DNA of 64,000 nt from Dermanyssus gallinae (GCA_003439945.1 QVRM01003910.1:62001-126000); one strand, 5' to 3'. Positions 1 to 11,262 are shown, numbered from the stretch's first letter. Notes: generated from the sequence alone by a model not told the origin. Made by a program: numbers and translations.

Positions 1-282
1 TATACAGAACGCCGACGAGCGACGCCGCTTGAAGAAGAACCCGGCAAAGAAAAAATGACCGGATATGATAAGGATCCTTAAATATATGCCAAGCCTAATG
101 GGATTCAATTGTGGACGGAGCGCCCGTGCATCGGGATGTCAGGGCTTCGGTGAAGCGGCCGGGCGAGAAGTTGGCGTTTCACGTTATTCAAATCGGCCTT
201 CATCTGCCACGGGGGTTTTAGTCCAACCTTGTCAGAATAGGGAAGCTACTTCCCCCATTCTTCAAGCAAACCGAGGACACAC

Positions 283-457
283 GTTTCGGCTGACCCTCAG
301 CCAAGATTTAACGTCTGCGGGACTGCTTTTCGCATTGCTTTATAGGCGGACCCCATAACTATAATACAAATGTGCAACGGTGGGCCTCGAACCCGCGCAC
401 TCATGTGCCTCCTCCAGTCGCGAGGCGCAGGCGAATGCACCACGCCACCGGGCTCGA
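283..457 (-). repeat. tRNA-derived SINE, copy 1
   Basis: One of four related copies in the window. Read on the minus strand it starts GAGCCCGGTGGCGTGGTGC (tRNA-head, A-box-like), has a B-box-like GGGTTCGAGGCCC about 60 nt in, then GTTGCACATTTGTATTA, GGGGTCCGCCTATAAAGCA, and ends in GGCTGAGGGTCAGCC, an imperfect hairpin. The A/B-box layout is that of RNA polymerase III SINEs built on a tRNA head. Upstream lies a degenerate ACT/TA repeat. The source tRNA and the partner LINE were not identified. Confidence 0.75.
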
Positions 458-541
458 CACTACTACTAATACTATATATAATATAATACTAATACTAAGA
501 GTAATACTACTGCTACTACTATTACTACGACCATGAACTAC

Positions 542-862
542 CTTGGCGGTGTGAAGCTTATCCCCGAAGTCGCAATCGAGTGAGTGCTGCACGCCCAGTG
601 TTGGTGACGAGAGGCGCTTCTCGCGGCCGGTTCCCTGGTCGCGGTCCGACTCGCGATCCGTCGAAGTCTTCGACGACTTGCGTTCGCGCCCACTCGGGGG
701 CGTCGGCTGGGAACTTCCGCCGTCATCTGGGTCGCCGCCAGAAGCGACGGCAACGGCATCAGATGCTGCTGCTGCTACTGCATCGCGCCCTCCAGCGGAG
801 CCTCCGCCGGCGCCTTCTTCCGACTCGGATTTCTTTTCGACGCTTGAGTTCGTCGACAGTAC
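542..862 (-). CDS. Internal coding exon of unidentified Ser-rich protein (most downstream seen)
   Basis: A 321-nt exon (107 codons, phase 0 at both ends). Its acceptor is CAG at 863-865 after TTATTTGT, and its donor reads AAG|GTAGTT. The translation is polar and disordered: an acidic/serine start (SSVEKKSESEEG), Gly/Ala runs, a basic stretch (GRERKSSKTSTDRESDRD), then a more complex end (RLSSPTLGVQHS, DCDFGDKLHTAK). I recognise no domain. Its phase-0 entry matches the phase-0 exit of the exon at 2540-2680 and of the one at 8067-8544, so I infer one transcript. The window holds no stop codon for it; the next exon must lie beyond position 1. The Ala run is coded by a CAG-type repeat read in another frame. 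Confidence 0.6.
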
Positions 863-2456
863 CTGACAAATAAGCGCGTGATTGATGAATAGAATAGAGA
901 AGACCACAATGCAGATCGATAATCGTAGACGGATGAAAGAACGCATGCACCTGACAACGTGGGAATCGACCACCTAAAATCAAATGATTCATATGGTGGA
1001 CACGTGGTCGGTTGCGCCAACCCGTCCGTTCGACCGGCCACTTGAGCTTAGCTTGAGCTGAGAAAGGAGACCTTTTTCGGCCTCTTCTGCTGGTACCTAA
1101 TTGCTGTCGCCGTGGAGACTTTTGCAAATGAGCTGCACAACGTGTGCCAAATACGCTTTACACGTCGCACTCGGGACAGCCTACATAGAACTTGGAAATA
1201 ACGACGCTCCCTCACGGCGCCAAGAGTCAAACGATCAGCTACGAGTACGACTTCTTCTTCTGCTTACTACTACAATCATCACTATCATTACAACAACAAC
1301 TACTACTACTACTACTACCACCACTATTACTACGACCACCACGAATACTCGAAAGGCAAGTGCGCTGCCGATGATAAAAGATACACACCGCAATTCTGGT
1401 AAAAGCCCCGACACTCTCTTTATCAGCTCAATGAGTCCATCCGTGGTGTCGCCTCCTCATGCGTTCGCCTCTCGCTGGAAGAGGCCTTCATGACAACGGC
1501 AATCATGCGGGTGTAGGTGTGTGGGCAGGGGGGTGGGGGGAGCGGTGGGGTAGCATAGAGGATAGGTAGGCAGAGCGTGAAAAAATAGCGTGAGAAATAT
1601 GGCGAAGGAGAGCTGAACGTAGACCTAACGTGGAGAAACGAAATAGGACAACGTGAAGGAAGTGCTTTCACAGCAGTGGAACTAGAGCGTTGCATCTATC
1701 CAGTATTTCGTATAGCTACCATCGGCATCGACGGCACCCCGGCCGAGTGGCAGAACAATGCGACAGAACTAGCGTCGAGCAGTTGCAGCAGCAGCAGCAA
1801 CAGCTGTTGGCTGCTCCGTTTCTTCGAGCTGAAGAGCTATAGCGGCGGGCCGCAGTCAGCCGCAGAAACGACTGAAATGTCAACTAAGGAAGCGAAAAAG
1901 TCGTATGCGGCGTGAAACTTGGGCATCCCTTGAGGACGGGCCGTGTTTTGGCCGAGTTTTGCTATGCGGCGAAGGCGAGCGGTTCAGACGCCCGCCGAAG
2001 CAATCTAAGCAATCAAAATGAAGAAGGCAAGCAAGGAGAAACTGTTTGGTAGGAGACGTGCCAAACTGTCACTCTCGTCGATTGTTATAGATATTCGCTA
2101 CGTGTCGCGCTTGCTGCAGGAACCTGCGTCTTCTTTTGCGTCTGCGTTTTCTTTGTCTTCTTCTTCGTCATCTTTCTCTTGTTCTTCGTCTTCGCCGCCT
2201 GTCACCTTTCACGGTTTGGCCGAGGCTGTTCAACGACGAAGCAACGATCAAACAAAGAAGCCCTTTGAGGCTCTCCCATATACGTCTAACAACAACACTG
2301 AGCGATTGCAGCTTGGTTGATTGATATATTAATAACGAAAATGCAAGACAATTTTTTTTTTCGCCGTCGGCGTTGTCATGGTCGTTATCACTAACATTAT
2401 CGAAGAAGTAGTGAGGCAAAAGGAGGAGCTGAATATGGCTTGTAATATAAAAAACA

Positions 2457-2508
<52 letters not shown>

Positions 2509-2539
2509 AAAGAGGAATAGAAACTTAGATAAAGCTTAC
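863..2539 (-). other. Putative intron
   Basis: Sequence between two predicted exons. It contains an ACT/ACA-type trinucleotide stretch at about 1262-1345, a G-rich patch near 1525-1550, and a (TA)n tract at 2462-2507 that ends about 30 bp downstream of the next exon's donor site. Open frames here are short, lack splice support and look random. I see no other gene. Confidence 0.4.
2462..2507. repeat. (TA)n microsatellite
   Basis: About 23 TA units, inside the inferred intron and close to a splice donor. A tyrosine-isoleucine 'protein' read through it is an artefact. Confidence 0.95.
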
Positions 2540-2680
2540 CTTTGATGGGGAGACAGTCCCTCCAGTAGAACATCCATCGCTGCTCTTATTCGAGCGGGTA
2601 TCCGTGCTGAGGGCCCTCTTGAGGGAAGGGGAAACAGGGGATCGGTCTGTTAACTGAGGACTCCGGCACTCCGAGATCGC
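2540..2680 (-). CDS. Small internal coding exon of the same unidentified gene
   Basis: A 141-nt exon (47 codons, phase 0-0) with near-consensus borders: acceptor CGTTGCAG|GCG and donor AAAG|GTAAGC. The peptide is Ser/Pro-rich with basic residues (SPQLTDRSPVSPSLKRAL, then TDTRSNKSSDGCSTGG and VSPSK), typical of a disordered, phosphorylatable linker with SP sites. Its phases match the exons on both sides (8067-8544 exits phase 0; 542-862 enters phase 0). I see no domain and cannot name the protein. The exon multiple of three also allows clean skipping. Confidence 0.65.
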
Positions 2681-2852
2681 CTGCAACGAGCGTCGTCGCA
2701 CGAACAACGAAGTCCAACGTAACGACATGAGCACGACACAGACAGCATAGCACCAGCAACCGATACCGGATATACGATAACCATGATTACCACCTAGCAG
2801 TCTAGCACACTGCCACACAATCGCTGTCGTGATGATTGTTGTGGTGATGGTA

Positions 2853-2869
2853 GGGGGGGGGGGGGGGGG
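2853..2869. repeat. Poly-G run (17 G)
   Basis: Uninterrupted G tract. Similar G or C runs of 11 to 17 bases occur at 24530-24543, 32852-32862, 40228-40240, 40766-40776, 42520-42530, 42701-42711, 52591-52606 and 56368-56383. Such runs can form quadruplexes and are also common length-error sites in assemblies. Confidence 0.9.
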
Positions 2870-3904
2870 TGAAGGTTGATCTTCATACCATCACTTCGTT
2901 CTTTGTTCTCATTCTCACAGAACACGTGTGCAACGACAGAATGGCAAGCAAACAAGCAACAACGACAGCATCAGCAGTAGCAACAACAACAACGACAGCA
3001 TCAGCAGTAACAACAACAACAACACGAATTACTGCCATCTATGTAGCTATCTATCTATCTATTCAGCGCAAGGGTTTGTCTGTGATGATCAATGAGTCAA
3101 TTGAGTCAGTTACTACTAACCAGTCACTGCCGATACGAGACACAAATCTGCTCCACACGCAGCGTTCGAGCTGAGTGCGTGTATGCTAGCCACTGCAGAT
3201 GTGGTTGCCGTGGTCGTGGGTCGTTCGCTAACTAAACCCGGTGTGGAACTACACCTTTATCACTCTAACAACACTCTCTCGGCGTCTGATGCAAGCGATT
3301 GACATTAAATGCTGTCAAAGGAGGTGATCACAGCGGGGGGAGCGTTTTTTCCGCTCTCACGATACAGCTGCAGGTTACTGCACATGCTGGAGGAGCGACA
3401 GCAGAAACTGCGGCAAAAGTAAGTGGCAAACTGCCATTGTTGATGTTCGTCGTAACCACAAGGAAAACATGGTTCAACGAAGACGCCATCCCGTGTTGGT
3501 CCATGTCGGCCTGCCTCGAGTCAAATAGAGAAAAGTTCGGCATCAAGTTTGAACCGACTCGAAGAGCCAATAGGTTAGAGGTATAACCTATGACGACTAC
3601 ACAACTACCCATCCTGGCCTGTAGCGCTAGCTGCACAAACAACTCTGTTCTTCTTGCGCCTTGTCTCTCGCTCATCATTGGTGTTCTGCTCACGTCGCAT
3701 ATAATAATAATAATACCGTACATACTCTATCTCCGAATAGGAACGAAACGAAGAACATCCGTTAGAGCACCCACGCATGTTTTAAGCATACGAATACGTG
3801 CAAGTGCCCGTGTTGTCTCGAAACTTCTGTCGGGTTGGTAAAGTTTTCACATTGCAGACAATTGACATTCTACGTACATTTTAAATTACCCATATTAATT
3901 TAAA

Positions 3905-3907
<3 letters not shown>

Positions 3908-3942
<35 letters not shown>
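3908..3942. repeat. (TA)n microsatellite
   Basis: About 17 TA units in intronic or unassigned sequence, not next to a recognised element. Confidence 0.95.
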
Positions 3943-3943
<1 letters not shown>

Positions 3944-5939
3944 GCGCAGAGGCAGGTGACGTACCAAATGAGGTATTACCGAGAGCCGTTATCCTAAATT
4001 CCTAACTTCCTAAATTAAATACACTTATCTTAAGGGATGGTAAGACTTGCTCAAGCAATCATTCTTTTCCGATATGATTAGAGGGCGGAAATGTCTTGTT
4101 CAAAGTGAGATTGAAATGACTATAATCCGTGATACTAATGTGGATACTCATGCTACCTACCAGAATAAAAATAGTCACATTGAGAACAGTCTGCAAAAAT
4201 TAGAGGTCAAAGGTATCCACTTTTCTTACTGGGAGTTCGAAACCGAGGAACCCGGAAAAACGGCTTACGGTAACTACATCACGAATTGAAACACTATGGA
4301 TATGGTACCAAAATTATCCCTTTAAAGTGTATTCTGATGGTTGTTCTGTGGACGTCGACCGTAATACTAATTTTTCACATTACTGAACGTGAGAGTTAGG
4401 GAATTGAATATGTCGGGACACTCATTGTGCGAACTTTTATAAATGTGATTATTTACAATTTTGTAGCCAGCATTAATATCTACTCGACAAAGCAAAATGT
4501 TCGCAAACACGACAGTATGTCTGGTTTCTTTACCGAACAACTAAATTGCCTGCAATGGCGCCTTTTGAAATGATGTCCAACCATTCACGTCAGTATAACA
4601 GATAAGAGTAATTTCATTCTTACTTCTAATACGAGACATGTCCGTTCCCCCCAATGCCAGTAGAAAAATACTTTCGAGTAGGTTCTACGGCCGCTTCAAA
4701 TAAGTGTACTTAATTTGGAAACACCTTGTTTCTTGGTATGTAATAACTTTTAATACAGAGGCACAATAGAGGTAGCTTGGGTTGTAGGTTTGATACTGCC
4801 TAAAAATAGGAAATATAGTGCATTTGATTATGTTTACAGTGTACTTGGAATGTAATTGTTTTTTATTTTTTAGTTTGTGAACTCAGATAATATAGAAAGG
4901 AATTGGAATAAAATGCGAAGCGCAATAAATGTGGACAACACCGGTTTCACTTGCTTTAGGCCGGTTACCAGGTAAGGCAAAGCTATTTCTCGCTGGTTGA
5001 AAAACGGTCGAAGATAACCGAAACTTGCGCTTCTTTCAATATTCCTCTAGTTAGCGAAGGATAGTTAGCGCAAAATCTCCTAGCGAGTGTAGAGCATTTG
5101 TATTTCTACTTCGATTGTTGAACACTGAGATCAAGTTGTATTACCAATATGTACAATTGGTTATTTAATTTTTAAATTTCCTGCAACTTTACTTAGACCG
5201 CACACCTAGGGCTACCCTAGGGCAATTTGATGACGTTAAACGAAAATTTTTCGGCGCACGTTTTGATATAGCACCTGTGCTTGTACACATGTATTTATCA
5301 CCAGTATCTTCCTGAGGCTAAGAATATGTATATACAGGAATATACTAGTAGGCAAAGCCAATATACATAAATGTATGGATGTAAATATCAAATTTGACGA
5401 AAAAAAGATCTTAACATGGCAACGTGGCCTGGCTAGAGGCAGAGCAAGGGGTAGTTTTTAGGGCAGTTAACATTAGAAGGAATGCGTATGATTATGCCTT
5501 GTCCCCCCCCTCCCGGCGAACTGAAGCAAGTACTGGACAGAAGTGAGTGCAATTATGCCCTGAACCATTCCCTTGACGAACCTTGTTGAAATAGCTAACG
5601 AGTAGCGAACGCCGGTTCGATCCCTGTTGTTGATCGAATTTTCTTGGAGCGATGCTCATTGAGAATAGATGATAAACTATACCGCTGAGAGTCAGCGGCC
5701 ATGCTAGGACTGTTGGAATCCCTAGATATCTTAATATCTCCGGCCCTCGGAGCATTGAAGATATACCTCAGGTTAAGTTCCAAGCCCGTAGGGGACGGAA
5801 GATTGTCTAGAATTAAAAACAACCTCCTTAAAAAAATGTAATTCTAGGTCACGTCATGACCCGACTAGCAGTCTCTTCCCCGTGCCCCCCAGCCATGACT
5901 AGATTACTTACCTCTTCCCCCAAAGACAGACAAAGAGGT

Positions 5940-6310
5940 AAACACTGTGGCCTGCGGGAAAGATAAAAAAGCTTCAACCTCAGATAGAATTCCGCCTGAG
6001 AAGATCAAAGCACTCTCATACGCCTCTTCTAATATGGATCAGAAAGTAGCGAACAGAATGCTAAGGAAAACATATTTTCAGCAGCGCGGAAGGAAGCTTG
6101 AGCAATATTGATATCCAAGTCAAACCAGCTACCCTTGGAGGTTCCTTTCTACCGTTTGAAATAAGAGACTTCCCATCAGGACTTTTGATAACGTATGCGA
6201 ATAACCTAGCCCTAATTATTGCTGGGTTCGAGGTAAATTACTCCGCTAGATTGAAAAGGCACATTGATTATAAGACGACAAAGACGCAACAAGTGGGGAC
6301 TGGCTATTAG
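5940..6310 (+). pseudogene. Decayed non-LTR retrotransposon reverse transcriptase fragment
   Basis: Two blocks resemble LINE reverse transcriptase. At 5945-6103 the plus frame gives KDKKASTSDRIPPEKIKALS followed by SNMDQKVANRMLRKTYFQ, which fits the start of the RT domain (usual form APGPDGIP..., then a hydrophobic helix and G.FP). At about 6150-6260 a second block reads FPSGLLITYANNLALIIAG, which fits the catalytic YADDLAL motif with both aspartates changed to asparagine. The part between them is missing, so the core is deleted and the enzyme is dead. The family is probably R1/LOA-like, judged by motif shape only. Confidence 0.55.
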
Positions 6311-6856
6311 AGTTTATTCCTAGTCCTAAAGCCTACATTTAAAGAAGAGAGGCTGCACCGTTTGGTGAATGAGTACGTTTGAAAGTGCCGTCGGATCTGG
6401 CGGGCAAGCTTTATTGTATGCTATAATCTCTTTACCGACTAGAGGCAGCGCTTTAGTCGTAGGATTGCGTCATTCTAATGTGGCATACATGTACTAGTTT
6501 CTAGTATTGCCTTTCATCACCTATTGTAAATGCAATAGTCCCTCGCGCGAACGCAAAAGCTCTACGGTCTATGAGATTGTGGGTGGTCGAGCATTAATTT
6601 AGATGTAAACTGAATTTTACTTTGGAACCGTACTCGATTTACACATCGGCCACGCCTACGTTAAGTTCTGTGAAATCAAGTTTAAATGTTTAGAGGTAGA
6701 GCGAGAGGATCCTTTTAAAGGCTTCTGTCGTGTAACGTCTTGCTCGGTACCGCCTCAAGTGCCACCAGGCACTTGAGTCTGCACTGAACTACATTGTGAC
6801 GGATCCGTCATAATGGCGGTTTCGACGTCGGTTGGCGTCTCGGCTACAGTTGGCAT

Positions 6857-6887
<31 letters not shown>

Positions 6888-8066
6888 GCAAGTCTATGCG
6901 ATGCTCTTTTCGAAATGCGAATAGATATGCGCCTGAGTTTCCGTTAGTTATTGGTGCATTCCTTTTGACTCCTTTAACCTCCAAATGAACGCTAAATCGT
7001 AGTAATCTTTCCCGACCCCCACGATCGAATAGGTCATAATCCTGCTGACATTAACCTTGCCTGAGATAGAAACCATGAATGTCAATTAAAGGGTGGCCGA
7101 TCCTGGATTGGAACCCACGCCCTTCTGAATATTTCGAAAGCAATGGCTTTGAGATCAAAGGTCATTTTGCTCGGAAAGTAACCAAACTGGAGACGCATTA
7201 TGATCTCTAAATGGGAAAGCGTACCAGTAGAAACAGTACCTAGTGAAATTAGTAGTAGTAGTAGTTGTAAAAGTAGTAGCCCAGTACTACTACTACTACT
7301 TTATTGCATGCATTCGCCTGCGCCTCGCCACCGAAGGAGACACATAGGTGCGCGGGTTCGAGCCCCACCGTTGCACATTTGGAATTATGGGGGTTCGTCT
7401 ATGAAGCCTTGCAAAAAGCAGTCTCGTGGACTTTGGCTGAGAGTCAGCCCGGAAAGTATTTTTTTTAGTAGTAGCGACACGATGGTGCAGAGACGCTGGT
7501 TTGGGCCGTATTCTACGGATTTTTAAGTCGACGCGTTGCTGTAGCTGCTGGTAGCCATGGATCAGTGCGGAAGCCAATTTTGCTAGGGTCAAATATGTCA
7601 TCGCTTCTCTTAAATCTCGTTGAATATTGTCCGGCTGCGACAAACGTCTCTGTTGGAGAAAGTCTATATAAGTCTAATATGAAATAGCATGGATCTGAGG
7701 CCCAAGCTAAAGGTGAAGTGATGACATATATTAAAGCAGTTCTTGATTGAGCAAAACCTAAGGACAAGTGAGCTTGCGCATGTCCCTCGTCACCGACGAA
7801 CCCTAAACTGAGAGCCATTTTTGGCGTGCCAAAGGAAACCGCATAGGGTAACGGGTCAGCAGTTTCACCCATGTATGTAGAACTGTCAGAAGTCTAACAG
7901 AGAGCCAAACTCCAGCACACGCATGTGGCGAGAGGCCGTTCATGTGGTGCCCTTACGTGCCTCTCGCGTGTAGGAATATGCGTATAGCTATGTTTGATGT
8001 ATTGTAGTGTCCTCGACAACCTCGCCTGCATACGTGTGTGTGTCGACGTCAACGAAGACGACTTAC
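6311..8066. other. Intronic/unassigned stretch with SINE copy 2
   Basis: Includes a short TA tract (6855-6887), a possible degenerate tRNA-like segment on the minus strand near 7100-7180 (GGGTTCCAATCC resembles a B-box), and SINE copy 2. A minus-strand open frame at 7513-7872 (119 codons) has natural-looking composition but no motif I recognise and no clear splice sites. Nothing else can be supported. Confidence 0.3.
7306..7455 (+). repeat. tRNA-derived SINE, copy 2 (5'-truncated)
   Basis: Matches copies 1 and 3 from CATTCGCCTGCGCCTCGCC onward: B-box-like GGTTCGAGCCCC, GTTGCACATTT, GTCTATGAAGC, GCAAAAAGCAG and the tail hairpin GGCTGAGAGTCAGCCC. The first ~20 bases with the A-box-like part are missing. 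It is preceded by an AGT/ACT triplet repeat, as copy 1 is, so that simple repeat may mark the target or be part of the mobilised unit. Confidence 0.75.
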
Positions 8067-8544
8067 CGAATCTCTCTCAGTGCAGGGGCTGCTCCTGTCG
8101 TGACGGGAGCTGCCGGCGACCGATGGAGACTGAGGGGAGGCTACCAACGATGACGCGACTGGGGTCAGCGGTCCGCCGGGGGTCGTCATTCCTGCCGTTG
8201 CTGCTGCTGCTGCTGTTCCTGCTGTTGCGTCCTGCATGAGGTGGCTCGGGGCTACTTCATGAGGTAGCTCGGATGCTGCTCCCGTCGCCGCCGTTGCTGC
8301 TACGGGCGCTGCTGAGCTTCTGGTTCTCTGGCCGACCGGGTCGGTGTCAGCTTCGTACGGAAGCTCGCCGGTTTCGTGCGGCGAAAGGCTGGTTGGCGGC
8401 CACACGAAGTCGCCACGACTACGCAGCGCCAGCGGCAACGGTGCAGCAACGGGGCACAGCGGCAGCGCCGGATCTTGGAGGAGGTCCCGAACGGCTAATA
8501 GCCGCTGCGGTCGGGAGGTGGCCACCGGACATGACTTAGTCCGG
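8067..8544 (-). CDS. Internal coding exon of the same unidentified gene
   Basis: Donor TTCG|GTAAGT is consensus and exits phase 0. Two acceptors sit 5 nt apart: TTGCAG (exon start 8549) and GGTCAG (start 8544). Only one frame is open across the exon; entry at 8544 needs a phase-2 upstream exon, which is what 10563-11064 provides, so I chose it. The translation begins RTKSCPVATSRPQRLLAVRD, then turns Pro/Ala/Thr/Ser-rich with alanine runs and ends near SSRHDRSSPCTERDS. About 159 codons, no recognised domain, GC-rich compared with flanking sequence. It is followed by exon 2540-2680 or an unseen exon. Confidence 0.6.
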
Positions 8545-8549
8545 CTGAC

Positions 8550-10562
8550 CTGCAACATTAGATAATGTTGGTGCTAATACACATACTGTAAGTATTTTTC
8601 TATATACGAGAATTTAAGCATTGTGAAATTGCGGTTCCGTGAATAAACCTCAAATTAAAACCGAAATTGAATCCCGCGCCATACGAGACGAAGTGGCGGT
8701 CGAGAAGGAAGGAAGGAAGGGGAGGTGATGGCGCACGATATCGTCAATCAATCAGCTCAATAACGATACGGAGACCGGTCGAGTCCCGTTTTGGCAGCGC
8801 GCGTATAGGCAGCCCACGTAGGAGGGTAGACATTTAGAATGGGTCATCAAAAGGTAAAATCGAAAGGTATGCCAGTTGTGCGTAAATGCGGATGGGAAAG
8901 AACCGCGAACACGAAAGCGGTCAACGCAATGGGCGCTCTGTAATTTTAGAAAATGTGGTGTGATAAACAGGAAGTAGATATTTCTTATATATTCATAGTT
9001 GCGCCATATAATGGAACAAGTCAAACAGGAAACCGCTACGTCTAAAAGATGATGTTAGAAAAATGGCAATCCCGGGACTTTTCAGCACTGGCTATATGAG
9101 ATACGCAATGTTTTATTGATTTTTGGCATAACTTGGACGTTATTATTTAATAATTTGCCGAATATTTTATTTTAGCTCGTCGAGGGTAGCGGGCTTACGG
9201 GTGAACACCTGGTTCTTAAAAAAAACTTACAAAAACGGTCCAGAAGCGTCAAATGGCTTAACGGAAAGGCGCCGCCATTTCTGGAGGGTCATTTCGAAAC
9301 GAACAAGTTACTTTTGCCGCATCCTATATATTTGTATTCATGACCATGGAATTGTATCCTTCCTGGGAGTATATACATATACTTGTACTGTATATATATA
9401 CATATACGCGTACGGTGATTAGAAGTTTAAACATGGCTGACCTTTTTTGAGGGTTTTGAGGTTTGTTGATGTTGCTGCTGTTCCGGGAAAACGTACTCAT
9501 GTTCGGGCATATTATCATCGTCGTCGGAGACGGATGCCAGCGCTCCGGAAGTACTCGAGTGGTTGCTACTTGAGCTGAGCAGACAGATTCATGCATATGC
9601 GTTAATTACCACAACTACGGTACGACTGACGACAAAGCTGATAAACCGGACTGCTTGAACGTGCTCTTCCATAGACAACAATTATGTCTTAGCTGATGTA
9701 CTGTAGGGTTTCATAAGTGATCTCGGAGACATAAGTTAATTAGTCAAATTCTGGCAAAGTACGTATAGGGCTGTTGCCACACATTTTTAGTACGTTTGCA
9801 AAAGCGATCTTAACTAATTTGGCAACTGCCGCGTGGTTCGTTGATTCCATCATAATAGATGAGAAATAGAAATATAGAAAAATCGAATAGAATAATAGTG
9901 AGATAGATACACCATTGCTGCGCCATTGGCGAATGGATACTCGGTTGCACTCATTACCGCGTACGACGGTAGAAGCGCAAATGTAAGCTTGCTGTCCAAC
10001 AACACACGAATGTGAAAATGTGTTAACTGTCGAATCTAAAAAAAGGCTTACTGCGGTATTGTCAAAATCATACTAACAAGGTAGGGATTGTGGACCGCTA
10101 TGGACTTAGATTACTGTTCCACATCGCCAAGGTCTCTTCTTTTTTCTTTTTCTATAGTTTCCTTTTCCGCACAAAAACATAACGCGTTTACGTTGTTGCC
10201 CGTCGCACGCCCCCTAAACGCACTATGATGTACACCAAGGCTTCCTCTAATAGGCAACAACTACTGGATAATAGCAGGGAGATACGAGAGTCGAGCCCGG
10301 TGGCGTGGTGGCTTTGTCTGCGCCTCGCAATCAGAGGAGACACATAGGTGCGCGGGTTCGAGCCCCACCCCTGCACATTTGTATTTATGGGGGTCCGCCT
10401 ATGAAGCAATGCAAAAAGCAGCCCCGTGGACGTTAAATCTAGGCTGAGAGTCAGCCCGAAAAATTTAAGGGAGATACAAGAGGGGCAGAGACACGCAGAG
10501 AGAGAGAGAGAGGGGGGAGGAAGAGATAAAAACAAATCTATTATAGGAGGTTTGCATTTTAC
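8550..10562 (-). other. Putative intron between exons at 8.5 and 10.6 kb
   Basis: Mostly AT-rich sequence without gene signals. It holds SINE copy 3 on the plus strand at 10292-10466 and a short GA-rich tract at about 10490-10520, just downstream of the 10563 donor. Short TA/CA tracts occur near 9370-9410. Confidence 0.4.
10292..10466 (+). repeat. tRNA-derived SINE, copy 3 (fullest)
   Basis: Begins GAGCCCGGTGGCGTGGTGG, carries the B-box-like GGGTTCGAGCCCC at about 10358, then TGCACATTTGTATTTATGGG, GTCCGCCTATGAAGCA, CCGTGGACGTTAAATCTAGG and the hairpin GGCTGAGAGTCAGCCC followed by A-rich GAAAAATTTAA. It is the best copy for defining a ~170-bp consensus. It lies in an intron in antisense orientation to the host gene. 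Confidence 0.8.
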
Positions 10563-11064
10563 CTCGAAGATGAGCTCGACCGGCACGTTCCCTCGCTGTA
10601 GCCGGTATCCCGGGACCGCACCGAAGACTTGGCCGTCCTCGAGGGCGACAGCGCCGGACTGGTGAAGGCGTTCGACAACGAACGCCGCGCCATCGACGTC
10701 GAGTTGATCCTTCGCGATCGAGGCGCGTGCGAGCCCGCAGCGCCGCCATGGCCGCCGCCCGTCATATGATGCTGGGGGTGCTGTTGTTGCTGGAGTATCC
10801 CGCAAGCGCCTGGCGGCATCGGCATAACAGGGGCGACCGTCGTAGACGACGGGAGCGGCAACGGCCGGCCCCCGCTCGCCTCACAATGGCTACCCCCGCT
10901 GCAGTGGCCGCTGCTGCCACCACCCCCGCTGCCACCCCCGCCACCGCTATGGCCCCCGCCGCCGCCCGATGACGAGACGCCAGGCGTCGTCCAGCAGCTT
11001 GACGACGCCGCCGAGCCGCTCATGACACTACTACTCAATTCGTCGCCCGATACCCAGGCTTCAT
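10563..11064 (-). CDS. Coding exon, Gly/Ser-rich, of the same unidentified gene
   Basis: A 502-nt exon. Acceptor TTCATTCCAG and donor CGAG|GTAAAA. The upstream exon 13810-14420 ends one base into a codon, so the exon reads DEAWVSGDELSSSVMSGS and continues open to the donor (phase 2). The middle has long glycine runs with Ser/His; the end is Ser/Arg-rich (RRSLSNAFTSPALSPSRTAK, then DTGYSEGTCRSSSS) as in disordered signalling or scaffold proteins. A second frame is also open over the last ~240 nt (see findings), but it meets a stop right after the acceptor, so it cannot be the frame of the whole exon. No domain is recognised. Confidence 0.6.
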
Positions 11065-11113
11065 CTGGAATGAACAGAAACGACAACCAGAACAAGAACG
11101 TGCATGCATGTGT

Positions 11114-11185
11114 GAATAGAAAATATTGTGATGATTTATTAATCATTTACAATACGTTTGCACACTTGGCAGTGCTCGCCTTAAT
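11114..11185 (-). repeat. ~70-bp repeat shared with 39957-40025 (possible retroelement 3' end)
   Basis: The segment AATATTGTGATGATTTATTA through GGCAGTGCTCGCC matches 39957-40025 with few changes. Here it lies just downstream of the R2-like reading frame and 50 bp from the splice acceptor at 11065; at 40 kb it stands alone between TA tracts. Read on the minus strand it ends near AATAAATCATC, so it may be the 3' terminus of the retroelement, with the second site a short 5'-truncated insertion. The assignment is inferred. Confidence 0.5.
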
Positions 11186-11262
11186 AAAAATTGTGGTAAA
11201 AAGGTGTCACGTGAAGTTAAGAGTCAGTTGTCTGTGTCCTTGCTTGATGGTAGCCCCCGCTC

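Larger units (their letters stand above)
2681..5939 (-). other. Putative intron, 5' of exon 2540-2680
   Basis: Holds a 17-base G run (2853-2869), CAG/CAA-type triplet runs at about 2945-3025, a (TA)n tract at 3908-3942, and otherwise unique AT-rich sequence with no convincing gene. At 5608-5700 a B-box-like GGTTCGATCCC is followed by the 13-base palindrome GCTGAGAGTCAGC, which is also the tail of the SINE family; this could be a diverged relative. Open frames at 3328-3723 and 4047-4289 have no splice or family support. Confidence 0.35.

Noticed and set aside
1..60. Short Arg/Lys-rich plus frame ending in TGA, like some LINE C-termini
   Set aside because: Too short and cut by the window edge to support.
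7060..7190. Possible tRNA gene on the minus strand
   Set aside because: Only a B-box-like GGGTTCCAATCC is convincing; I could not draw acceptor or anticodon stems.
8273..8565. Plus-strand frames opposite the 8.1-8.5 kb exon
   Set aside because: Shadows of the GC-rich minus-strand exon, without splice sites of their own.
10188..10562. Extension of the second open frame beyond the donor at 10562
   Set aside because: It runs into intron and the SINE at 10292-10466; the consensus-like donor ends the exon.
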